A stretch of DNA of 6,138 nucleotides from an uncultured Chlamydiae bacterium (GTDB lineage Bacteria; Chlamydiota; Chlamydiia; Chlamydiales; CALBHK01): the NCBI GenBank assembly GCA_937894565.1, contig CALBHK010000309.1, forward strand, positions 1 through 6,138, written 5' to 3'. The notes below the pieces were generated by a model. It was not told where the DNA came from. It ran no database searches and was given only the letters and a program-made list of their open reading frames with translations. The position numbers and the translations under genes are program-made. Positions 1-5,252 of the stretch are shown here, one piece after another. Position 1 is the first letter of the stretch. The number at the start of each line of letters is the position of its first letter.

Positions 1-294
1 GAAATGCTCGTCCGGTGTGTTGGTGAACATACACACCTTGAGCGATTGGGTCGGGCCAGCCGCGTCCGGCATATACTTTTCAATGAAGTCGCGCAGTTCA
101 CGGCCCCTCTCTCCAATTAGACTAATGACATTGACATCTGCAACGGCATTGCGTGCAATCATGCCGAGCAAGGTAGATTTACCTCCACCAGCTGCAGCAA
201 AAATACCAACACGCTGTCCTCTTCCAGTTGTGAGAATGCCATCAATGGCCCTGACTCCCACAGAAATAGGTTCTAGAATGCGTTGACGTGTTAG
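1..294 (-). CDS. cdsN: SctN/CdsN continuation in the -1 frame: catalytic core, cut by the window edge
   Basis: Ninety-eight open codons in the -1 frame carry on the ATPase where the upstream frame stops. They read LTRQRILEPISVGVRAIDG, then RGQRVGIFAAAGGGKSTLLGMIARN with the Walker A P-loop (AAAGGGKST, bases 172-198), then DVNVISLIGERGRELRDFIE, the family's conserved GERGRE segment carrying the catalytic glutamate. Joining the frames at the C run aligns with chlamydial CdsN without a gap (VPQTP|LTRQR against the family's PPDPLHR). The frame has no start codon of its own near its beginning, so it is the rest of the same gene. The last 26 or so residues (KYMPDAAGPTQSLKVC...) do not resemble the usual DLGxEGxxRSVxVVxTSD stretch and the DNA becomes GC-richer there, so the extreme end is uncertain. 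Walker B and the C-terminal domain lie outside the window. Confidence 0.8.
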
Positions 295-701
295 GGGGTC
301 TGGGGCACTTTAATGACAGGGCAGGTATCTTTACAGTGTAGAGGTCCTTTGGAATGTACGTCAACGGGCTCGCCAAGGCCATTAAGAACGCGCCCCAATA
401 ATTCAGGGCCGACTCTAATGTGCAGAGGTAAATGGGTAGGGATGACTTCAGATGAAGGTCCAACTCCTGTCATATCGCCTAGAGGAGAGAGGATCACCTC
501 TTCTGAGGTAAATCCGACCACCTCAGCGCGAAGTGGCTCCATTCCATCTCTTTTAACTAGGCAAAGCTCCCCAATTTTAACATTGGGAACAACGGCGCGG
601 ATCAACATGCCCACTATTTCGGTGATGCGTCCATTGACCGTTGTTAATTGGACATCGTCCAGCCCGCCTAAAATTTTCTCCAATTCCATATTAGATGGCA
701 T
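291..701 (-). CDS. cdsN: Type III secretion ATPase SctN/CdsN, N-terminal part ending at a premature stop
   Basis: N-terminal 136 residues of the export ATPase, the hexameric F1-like motor that strips chaperones from substrates and powers secretion at the inner membrane. The stretch GRITEIVGMLIRAVVPNVKIGELCLVKRDGMEPL and the following LSPLGDMTGVGPSSEVIPT and GRVLNGLGEPVD motifs are the characteristic beta-barrel domain of the SctN/FliI family and closely follow chlamydial CdsN (CT669). The start is supported by GGAGGGAG (711-718) nine bases upstream of the ATG at 701. A second Met four residues later lacks this support. The frame closes at TAA (291-293) right after VPQTP, in the middle of the protein; the family normally continues for about 440 residues. 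The continuation is found intact in the -1 frame (entry 1-294), so this is one gene broken by a single-base frame change, either real or a sequence error. Confidence 0.9.
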   Translation of the reverse strand: MPSNMELEKILGGLDDVQLTTVNGRITEIVGMLIRAVVPNVKIGELCLVKRDGMEPLRAEVVGFTSEEVILSPLGDMTGVGPSSEVIPTHLPLHIRVGPELLGRVLNGLGEPVDVHSKGPLHCKDTCPVIKVPQTP

Positions 702-811
702 TTGAGTTTACTCCCTCCATGCGTTTTAAGCGCAGGTTAATGTACAGAGGCGCTTAAGCGCAAATTAATGTATTTAAAAGGGCAACGTCCCCATTCCAAA
801 TAGGATCATCC
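702..811 (-). promoter_or_regulatory. Spacer upstream of cdsN with a repeated 19-mer and a 12-base palindrome
   Basis: The 110 bases between the CT668-like gene and cdsN contain two copies of TTAAGCGCAnnTTAATGTA (726-744 and 754-772, differing only at the two n positions, 28 bases apart) and a perfect palindrome GCGCTTAAGCGC (750-761) overlapping the second copy. A partly similar GCGttttaaGCGC lies at 721-733. The layout, paired sites of constant spacing just before a start codon, suggests a protein-binding site or promoter elements, but no convincing -35/-10 pair was found. The function is inferred only from arrangement. Confidence 0.4.
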
Positions 812-1516
812 TTAAACTTGGATGTTCATAATAGTTTTGCCGCCTTCAAGAGCCTTATCCAACATTTTTGTTAATGATTCAAGTTCAAATTGGGCAGAGT
901 AAATTTTCAATTGAATAGCCATCATGGCAGCGGGGTTGATTTTTGTAGCATCCTGACCGAGTGTAGAGAGATAGCTATTAAGTCCTTCCATTTGGAATTG
1001 AGCGTGTGTGAGTTGGCCAATAAAGCGCTGCATAGGACTAGGCATCACTTTTTCTGTTTCTGCTGCCGCTACGGCTTTCGTAGCTGATGCCTCTGTACCG
1101 CTTTGGTCTATAGCGACGCGAAGATAGTCATTGATGTGGCGAAGTTTATTGGAAATTTCTGTTTTGTAGCCAGGTTTGATATTGACATTTTCTGCGGAAA
1201 GAGCCTCTTTTACCTGCTCGATGCGCATGTTAATGGCATCAGCTTTTGCTAAGAGCTCATCTCGCGTGAGGTGGTGAGAGGCATCTACCCCTTGCCCGCC
1301 TGCGTGGTCAAATATAGAAAGATTGGCTCGATTTGTAGAAGGAGAATCTGTAGCCAATCCCTGTTTAGGAAGTTGTTGCTCTTCCATCACTTTCGTGAAT
1401 TGCGTAGCAGTTTGAGGATCTTGCGTTCTTTCAGTAGGTATCGAAAGATTGCTTTTTTCCTCATTTGCTCTAATTCCCGAAATTTTTTCGATGGCTTCTT
1501 GATCAAATTTTGCCAT
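812..1516 (-). CDS. CT668-like type III secretion cluster protein; candidate inner rod (SctI)
   Basis: A 234-residue soluble, largely helical protein without signal peptide or membrane segment. Position (between cdsG and cdsN) and length match C. trachomatis CT668, a conserved cluster protein of unassigned role. The N-terminal third is polar and probably disordered (many Thr, Ser, Gln, Asn). Residues about 84-125 look helical, and 160-234 form the best-ordered part. The last 41 residues (NPAAMMAIQLKIYSAQFELE, then SLTKMLDKALEGGKTIMNIQV) have the look of the SctI inner-rod C-terminus: a D/N-P turn, a MxxxQ-containing helix, an alternating VE/FE-L segment, a K-A-G helix and a final Q close to the end. 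In Yersinia the order yscE-F-G-H-I places the rod gene two genes after the G chaperone. The rod assignment is an inference; cluster membership is firm. The start is supported by AGGTG six bases before the ATG. Confidence 0.8.
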   Translation of the reverse strand: MAKFDQEAIEKISGIRANEEKSNLSIPTERTQDPQTATQFTKVMEEQQLPKQGLATDSPSTNRANLSIFDHAGGQGVDASHHLTRDELLAKADAINMRIEQVKEALSAENVNIKPGYKTEISNKLRHINDYLRVAIDQSGTEASATKAVAAAETEKVMPSPMQRFIGQLTHAQFQMEGLNSYLSTLGQDATKINPAAMMAIQLKIYSAQFELESLTKMLDKALEGGKTIMNIQV

Positions 1517-1625
1517 AATTTACACCTAATTATTAATTATAATATATATTATACCTGCATAATAACCCAAAAATTTGAGTTCTTAGGCAGATGTATTAAA
1601 AACTGATTTCAACCAAATAGCTTTT
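1517..1625 (-). promoter_or_regulatory. AT-rich spacer with two TATAAT hexamers before the CT668-like gene
   Basis: The 109 bases between cdsG and the CT668-like gene carry two exact TATAAT hexamers on the minus strand (1548-1553 and 1536-1541), 20-32 bases before the start codon, making an internal promoter possible. I found no good -35 hexamer at 16-18 bases from either, so the call is weak. Right after the cdsG stop a weak stem with a T5 run (about 1602-1619) could be a leaky terminator. Confidence 0.3.
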
Positions 1626-2123
1626 TTATTCTTCTTCTTTTTTACTGTTAGTTCTCTTTTGAGCCGCTTCTTCTTTAACGGCATTGATCTCCTCATCACT
1701 AATTGAGAAAGGGGATTTCATTTTTTCCAGATCTTTTGATGCCCATTCCAAGCTGACTGCGCCTAGGTTCTTAACTGTCTCATCATCTGTGGCACTCATT
1801 GCTTTTTTAATCATTTCCTTTCCCTCTTTGCGCTTAGGCTCGTTGAGGAGGTAGCATATACCCATGAAAGTCTGAGCGAGATAGTTGTTTGGCTCATTGT
1901 GCAGGACTTCTCTAAATATAGCAGTAGCCTCTCGTACAAGAAGCTTATTGAGTGCGATATAGCCCAATCCAATTTGGGGTGCCATGCTCTTTGGATTTAA
2001 GATATGAGCGGAATGAAAAATGCGTTTTGCACTATCTTCATCAAGCTGTTTGACAGCAATAAAACCAGCTTCAATCAACAAGGAAAAGTCTTCTTTAAAA
2101 TCTTCGATTTTCTTGCGTGTCAT
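1626..2123 (-). CDS. cdsG: CdsG-like TPR chaperone of the needle subunit
   Basis: A 165-residue soluble helical protein. Residues about 13-115 form tandem tetratricopeptide-like helix pairs: GFIAVKQLDEDSAKRIFHSA, then ILNPKSMAPQIGLGYIALNK, then REATAIFREVLHNEPNNYLA and QTFMGICYLL, with the A/G-A/Y-P spacing of TPRs. The tail (residues about 145-165) is Lys/Glu-rich and likely flexible. By position directly after the needle gene and by fold it corresponds to CT667/CdsG, described with CdsE as a co-chaperone of the needle protein CdsF, analogous to PscG/YscG, whose TPR groove holds the amphipathic C-terminus of the needle subunit. It is slightly longer than the roughly 150-residue Chlamydia protein because of the charged tail. 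The ATG at 2123 is preceded by GAGGGG about ten bases upstream. Confidence 0.8.
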   Translation of the reverse strand: MTRKKIEDFKEDFSLLIEAGFIAVKQLDEDSAKRIFHSAHILNPKSMAPQIGLGYIALNKLLVREATAIFREVLHNEPNNYLAQTFMGICYLLNEPKRKEGKEMIKKAMSATDDETVKNLGAVSLEWASKDLEKMKSPFSISDEEINAVKEEAAQKRTNSKKEEE

Positions 2124-2426
2124 CCTTGATTCCCCTCATGTTCTCTTTTTTAAGATGCTCTCTTTCTAAGGTCCTCTAAGGTCTATGTGTAGAGTTGTAG
2201 CCTCGCAAAAGCCCACACTAAGCATGACCTTACCTTAAGCACGGTCCACTTTCGAAGCACCATTTGAGCTACTGGCGCTTTGAAATATCGAACTGCTCAA
2301 CCTTTGACAAGCAAAGCACCACGGCTTTGGCCAATAGGTCGCAAGCCTTAGTCTATATTCCAGAAACAGGAAGGAATGAATCCTTCCCATTTCTGGTAGC
2401 AAAGAAACGGTAAGTAATTAAGATAA
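2124..2426. other. 303-base non-coding spacer between needle and CdsG genes, with repeats and stems
   Basis: No credible coding frame on either strand. It contains a tandem TCTAAGGTC pair (2165-2173, 2175-2183) whose TAAGGTC part is complementary to GACCTTA at 2226-2232; a CAAAGC/GCTTTG stem with a six-base loop (2312-2329); and the strong hairpin at 2360-2396. No clear promoter for cdsG was found. A spacer this long inside a secretion gene cluster may be the long 3' leader/trailer of cdsF and cdsG, or may hold a small RNA; neither can be proved from sequence. Confidence 0.45.
2360..2396 (-). promoter_or_regulatory. Strong hairpin downstream of the needle gene, without U tract
   Basis: The outer stem CCAGAAA/TTTCTGG (2360-2366 with 2390-2396) and inner stem GGAAGGA/TCCTTCC (2369-2375 with 2381-2387) are separated by a symmetrical 2x2 internal loop and closed by a five-base loop, giving 14 base pairs in all. 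It starts about 30 bases after the cdsF stop in the reading direction. No T run follows on either strand, so it is not a standard intrinsic terminator. A 3' mRNA-stabilising or processing structure fits the need for many needle subunits. Confidence 0.55.
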
Positions 2427-2432
2427 TTACTT
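2412..2432 (-). repeat. Nine-base perfect inverted repeat over the cdsF stop codon
   Basis: AAGTAATTA (2412-2420) and TAATTACTT (2424-2432) are exact reverse complements separated by AGA. The arm includes the last Lys codon and TAA stop of cdsF, so the mRNA can fold into a small AT-rich stem at the termination codon, just before the stronger hairpin at 2360-2396. Confidence 0.5.
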
Positions 2433-2663
2433 GATGTTTCTTGCCATTGACATGACGGCTTGGTGAGCAGCACTCATGACGTTGGTGACCATTTCAGATA
2501 ATTGGTTTAGCCTATTCATCATCATCTGCATATCAAACATATCGCCGATACTAGTGGAGCTGGCTCGAGCTTGGATTTCTGCCAACTTAGCTTTTACCAT
2601 TGTACTACTAGCTTCGACAACAGTGATCATGTCACCAAACACGAACTCTGTTCTTTGGGTCAT
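2427..2663 (-). CDS. cdsF: Type III secretion needle subunit CdsF/SctF
   Basis: A 78-residue protein with the size and helix-turn-helix composition of needle subunits, which polymerise into the extracellular needle channel. The first helix covers about residues 12-36 (MITVVEASSTMVKAKLAEIQ), a short Ser/Gly/Asp turn follows (STSIGD), and the second helix runs 43-78 and is rich in Met, Gln and Asn (NRLNQLSEMVTNVMSAAHQA), ending in the typical small-hydrophobic/basic tail MARNIK. No signal peptide, as expected for a substrate of the apparatus itself, and no cysteine. Its place between a short CdsE-like gene and a TPR CdsG-like gene matches CT665-CT666-CT667. Translation signal is the strongest in the window: GGAGGT (2669-2674) five bases before the ATG. 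It is flanked by hairpins on both sides, which may raise its transcript level. Confidence 0.85.
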   Translation of the reverse strand: MTQRTEFVFGDMITVVEASSTMVKAKLAEIQARASSTSIGDMFDMQMMMNRLNQLSEMVTNVMSAAHQAVMSMARNIK

Positions 2664-2707
2664 TGGCCACCTCCGTGGATTACGCTGCGCAATCTTGCCA
2701 GCGAGCC

Positions 2708-2737
2708 CTACCGAGGAGATAATAATTATCTCAGTAG
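2708..2737 (-). promoter_or_regulatory. Hairpin between cdsE and cdsF
   Basis: GAGATAA (2716-2722) pairs with TTATCTC (2726-2732) around a three-base loop, extended after a bulge by CTAC/GTAG (2708-2711 with 2734-2737). It begins a few bases after the cdsE stop and ends about 35 bases before the cdsF ribosome site, with no T run behind it. It may be a processing or 5'-protecting structure for the needle mRNA segment. Confidence 0.45.
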
Positions 2738-2740
2738 GAG

Positions 2741-2983
2741 CTATTTTTTTATTTTACTTTCGATCCGATCTAAAATTTTTATAACAGCCGTATAGCCAAA
2801 AAGTAAGATCCCCAGTTGATCGTATTCGTCTTGCTGATGTCCCGTTCGAAGAAGGGCTTTCACTTCTTGGATTTTAGTTTGAATTTCTTTGCGTAATGCA
2901 CTTGCTGAACCCTTGTCGATGATTTCCATTTCAAGATCAAATAGGAAGTCCCCGGAACCCTTTCTTTTTCCTAATCCAAACAT
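2741..2983 (-). CDS. cdsE: CdsE-like needle co-chaperone
   Basis: An 80-residue, charged, helical protein without signal peptide or membrane segment. After a basic N-terminus (MFGLGKRKGSGDFLFDLE) come two predicted helices, residues about 27-46 (SALRKEIQTKIQEVKALLRT) and about 53-80 (EYDQLGILLFGYTAVIKILD and a basic tail). Length and position directly before the needle gene match CT665/CdsE, reported with CdsG as a chaperone pair for CdsF, similar to PscE-PscG in Pseudomonas. Its role would be to stabilise CdsG and help keep CdsF from polymerising in the cytoplasm. The start has GAGG four bases upstream, and a near-consensus promoter lies directly in front, so this is probably the first gene of its own transcript. 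Assignment rests on synteny and general features rather than a diagnostic motif. Confidence 0.75.
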   Translation of the reverse strand: MFGLGKRKGSGDFLFDLEMEIIDKGSASALRKEIQTKIQEVKALLRTGHQQDEYDQLGILLFGYTAVIKILDRIESKIKK

Positions 2984-3015
2984 GATACCTCACTAGTCTT
3001 CTGCCTATACATATA

Positions 3016-3044
3016 ATTATAAAAGAAAAATATTAAGATTTCAA
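3016..3044 (-). promoter_or_regulatory. Sigma-70-type promoter for the cdsE-cdsF gene group
   Basis: On the minus strand TTGAAA (3039-3044) and TATAAT (3016-3021) are separated by exactly 17 bases: five of six -35 positions and all six -10 positions match the consensus. The predicted transcript start is near 3009, giving a 5' leader of about 26 bases to the cdsE ATG at 2983. This implies that the needle genes are transcribed separately from cdsD. Confidence 0.75.
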
Positions 3045-3061
3045 TAGGGGCCAAAGAAAGT

Positions 3062-3265
3062 TAACCGCAGAGCCGCAAAGTACGCGGAGAAAGCACAGAG
3101 GTAAACCCAGATACCCCACGTTGATGGATCAACGATAGAAACGATAGAGTGATAAGAACGATGAAGAAGAAAATAAGGAGATTTTACAGCTAGAGGATCA
3201 GTAAGATAACTTATTTTTCTTTTTTTCTCTGCGTTTCCTCTGCGCTCTTTGCGGCTCTGCGGTTA
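3062..3265. mobile_element. MITE-like element: 204 bases with 19-base perfect terminal inverted repeats
   Basis: TAACCGCAGAGCCGCAAAG at 3062-3080 is the exact reverse complement of 3247-3265. The similarity continues inward imperfectly on both arms (GCGCAGAG-, GCACAGAG- and CTCTGCG-like units; CTCTGCG occurs at 3227-3233, 3238-3244 and 3255-3261). The interior has no coding frame and includes a tandem AACGATAGA pair (3131-3148). Small size, non-coding content and long terminal inverted repeats fit a miniature inverted-repeat element or a related dispersed repeat. The CTCTGCGG-type motif resembles dispersed repeats seen in many environmental bacterial genomes, but that is recollection and not a search. 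No flanking target duplication is obvious. Confidence 0.6.
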
Positions 3266-3271
3266 GTCTCC

Positions 3272-3287
3272 CTCTCTCTCTCTCTCT
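3272..3287. repeat. (CT)8 simple repeat
   Basis: Eight perfect CT units, inside a longer pyrimidine-rich stretch (about 3267-3300), lie about 20 bases downstream of the cdsD stop in the reading direction. They are non-coding, so length changes would not alter a protein. Confidence 0.7.
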
Positions 3288-3307
3288 TATCTCTTTCTCA
3301 CTTACCG

Positions 3308-5149
3308 TTAATAGTCGATCCTGTAGCGCATTTCCCCTTTTTGCAGAAAGATCGCATGTATATTGATTTCTGTAATGCGCATTCCATCCAGAATGTCCCC
3401 GACTGAAAGGATTTTCCCATCAATAACGACACTAAATCTTCCACCTAGCTGAGAAGAGCCGCTTACATGGTAACGATCAGAAATGTTGATTGTGACTTCC
3501 TGGACTTCCAAGGCAATGGTATAGTTTTGAACGGAAGTGACACCGGGGATCTGTTTGATTTTGCTAAGGATGTCATTCATGAGGGGGGTCTGAATGGTTG
3601 CAATATTTCCGTTTAAAGTAACGAGCCCATTAGAAACAGCTACCTGAACATCCCTTAAGCCATTTTCTTGCAGCATTTGCTGAATGTCCCCAACAATATT
3701 TTCTTCTACAACTACTTTATTGTCCAAAAGGTCAAGATAAGAGAAATTTTGGCTCATATAATCTACCAGCTGATCGTAATCTTTGCGTGATTTTAAATAG
3801 CCTGTCATCACAAACTGGCCGGCTGCCGGGGAGTGGATTGCAACTCCTCTCCAACCGGTTCTTTCTGATAGAACTTGGTTAAACACCTTCCATATCTCTT
3901 CATCTACAATCAACTTATCTTGAATTTCTATTTTAACAGGCAATGCATAGATATTATGGCGCAACTGATCAAGATCTGTTTGGGTGAGAACATGTCCACT
4001 TAAAAAGAGCCTCCCCGTACGAGGAGTGAAGTTGTAGGTGACTGCAGGTTGATAGGGTTTTAGAATTTTTTCCAACTCGGCGTGGACATCTGTTAGGGGG
4101 GAGGCCATCTCTGTAGAATTAAAAAGCAAAGAGATGCCAATGCCGCCTATAACAAGAATGGCAGTCAAAATAGCTAGCAAGACAACATGGCTATTTTTTT
4201 GAGGAGCTTGTTCTATCGGAGGAGGAGGGGTTGTCGGTTGAGTTGTTTCTTGTGTTAATTCATTCTTTTCTTTTTCTTCTTCTGCGGGAGGCTCTCTTTT
4301 AAGAATATTGGCAATGGAGGGAAGAAGGGGAGAGATAATCGTATGGCGCTCTCCTTGAGTATCAATCACTGCGAATGTAGTTGTTCCCATTGTGACGAGG
4401 GAATTGATGTCTAAAACGATTTCATTTTGAAGTTTTTCTCCATTGATAATCGTTCCATTGCTGCTGCCTAGATCTTTGAGGGTGATTTTGCCATCTTCAT
4501 CAAGAGTTAGGCGTGCGTGTTGACGGGAAACACTGACATCTTGAAAGATGATGTCGCAGTTTTTAGCATCTGTTCCGACAATGTAGCTAAAGCCTGGTTT
4601 TAAGTCAAATTCTGCTCCATTATTTTGCCCGGCTACAACTTTCAATAAATAGCGGGAAGTGTCTGTGAGGCTAAAATCGATATCGGCAAATTCTGAAGAA
4701 TTCAAGCTGTCTTCATGATCTTTATAAATTTCTTCATGGTTAAATCCAGCTTCTTCTTCAGGTACAGCAGATTCTTCCGATTCGAGAGGGGAGCTCTCTT
4801 GTAGGGGTATGAGCTCTTTGTCCTCTTCTGGAATGTTGTCAGCAGGGGGGATGCTCTCAAATCGATAGATGCCTTCTCCAATGCTAATTAGATCGCCTTC
4901 TTGAAGAAGGTGGGGTTGCGAAATAGGTTCATTATTGATAAGGAGAGGGTTGGTGTCGCTTAAATTTTCGGCTAGTATGCCCTCTGGGGTTAGGCGACAA
5001 ATAAGATGCTTTCTGGAAGCAGAAGGATCTTCGATCAGAATGTGACATTGGTCGGGGTCCCGGCCAATAATCCACTCTTTCACGCCTTCTTTAAAAGAGA
5101 TTACCTGGCCTTCTAAAAGACCTTTTTCTGCAATGAGTTTGGCAGTCAT
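3308..5149 (-). CDS. cdsD: Type III secretion inner-membrane ring protein CdsD/SctD with two FHA domains
   Basis: A 613-residue protein counted from the ATG at 5149. The frame stays open 34 codons further upstream into a spurious hydrophobic leader, but AGGAGAG directly before 5149 and the sense of the domain order favour the shorter start. Domains: FHA 1 at about 5-100 (GR at 29-30, SRKH at 45-48); an acidic linker of about 60 residues; FHA 2 at about 169-263 (GT at 192-193 in place of GR, SRQH at 208-211, GSSNGT at 228-233, then ING); a Pro/Glu linker; one membrane helix at about 321-342 (VVLLAILTAILVIGGIGISL); then a periplasmic part of three BON-like/ring-building repeats (about 353-414, 416-481, 484-546) and a conserved C-terminal module (549-613). 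Two FHA domains are the hallmark of chlamydial CdsD (CT664); the C. pneumoniae protein is a reported substrate of kinase PknD. Family members in Chlamydia exceed 800 residues, so this is a compact version. Confidence 0.93.
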   Translation of the reverse strand: MTAKLIAEKGLLEGQVISFKEGVKEWIIGRDPDQCHILIEDPSASRKHLICRLTPEGILAENLSDTNPLLINNEPISQPHLLQEGDLISIGEGIYRFESIPPADNIPEEDKELIPLQESSPLESEESAVPEEEAGFNHEEIYKDHEDSLNSSEFADIDFSLTDTSRYLLKVVAGQNNGAEFDLKPGFSYIVGTDAKNCDIIFQDVSVSRQHARLTLDEDGKITLKDLGSSNGTIINGEKLQNEIVLDINSLVTMGTTTFAVIDTQGERHTIISPLLPSIANILKREPPAEEEKEKNELTQETTQPTTPPPPIEQAPQKNSHVVLLAILTAILVIGGIGISLLFNSTEMASPLTDVHAELEKILKPYQPAVTYNFTPRTGRLFLSGHVLTQTDLDQLRHNIYALPVKIEIQDKLIVDEEIWKVFNQVLSERTGWRGVAIHSPAAGQFVMTGYLKSRKDYDQLVDYMSQNFSYLDLLDNKVVVEENIVGDIQQMLQENGLRDVQVAVSNGLVTLNGNIATIQTPLMNDILSKIKQIPGVTSVQNYTIALEVQEVTINISDRYHVSGSSQLGGRFSVVIDGKILSVGDILDGMRITEINIHAIFLQKGEMRYRIDY

Positions 5150-5252
5150 AACTCTCCTGTCTAAATTCATTATGATATACAAAATTTCTAGAAAGAACAA
5201 GATTAAAAAATAAAGAAAGGATAAAATGGTTAAAAAAAGGAAGTAAATCAAG
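5150..5252. promoter_or_regulatory. Divergent AT-rich spacer between cdsD and queF
   Basis: The 103 bases must hold the start signals of both genes. For cdsD, a possible minus-strand pair is TTGTTC (5195-5200) and TATCAT (5172-5177) at 17-base spacing; the -10 is fair and the -35 is poor. For queF, TAAAAT (5222-5227) is a possible -10 without a clear -35. The queF ribosome site is AAGGAAG at 5237-5243. No operator-like dyad was seen. Confidence 0.35.

Noticed and set aside
242..463. Minus-strand open frame of 73 codons across the cdsN frame break
   Set aside because: It is in the third frame, whose translation resembles no protein; the -1 frame continuation explains the gene.
17..705. Plus-strand open frames at 17-286 and 313-705
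   Set aside because: They run antisense to the recognisable SctN protein and encode nothing family-like; they are by-products of its codon use.
890..1606. Plus-strand frames at 890-1087 and 1271-1606
   Set aside because: Antisense to the CT668-like gene, without ribosome sites or recognisable domains.
2360..2396. Hairpin after cdsF as a rho-independent terminator
   Set aside because: Stem is strong but no U run follows on either strand.
2476..2795. Two plus-strand frames opposite cdsF and cdsE
   Set aside because: Antisense to the well-supported needle gene with its strong ribosome site; no family resemblance.
3062..3265. CRISPR array or insertion sequence with transposase
   Set aside because: Only two inverted arms, no regularly spaced direct repeats and spacers, and no coding frame inside.
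5150..5251. Thirty-four-residue hydrophobic N-terminal extension of CdsD, looking like a membrane helix
   Set aside because: It comes from translating the AT-rich intergenic spacer; no ribosome site supports the ATG at 5251, while AGGAGAG supports 5149.
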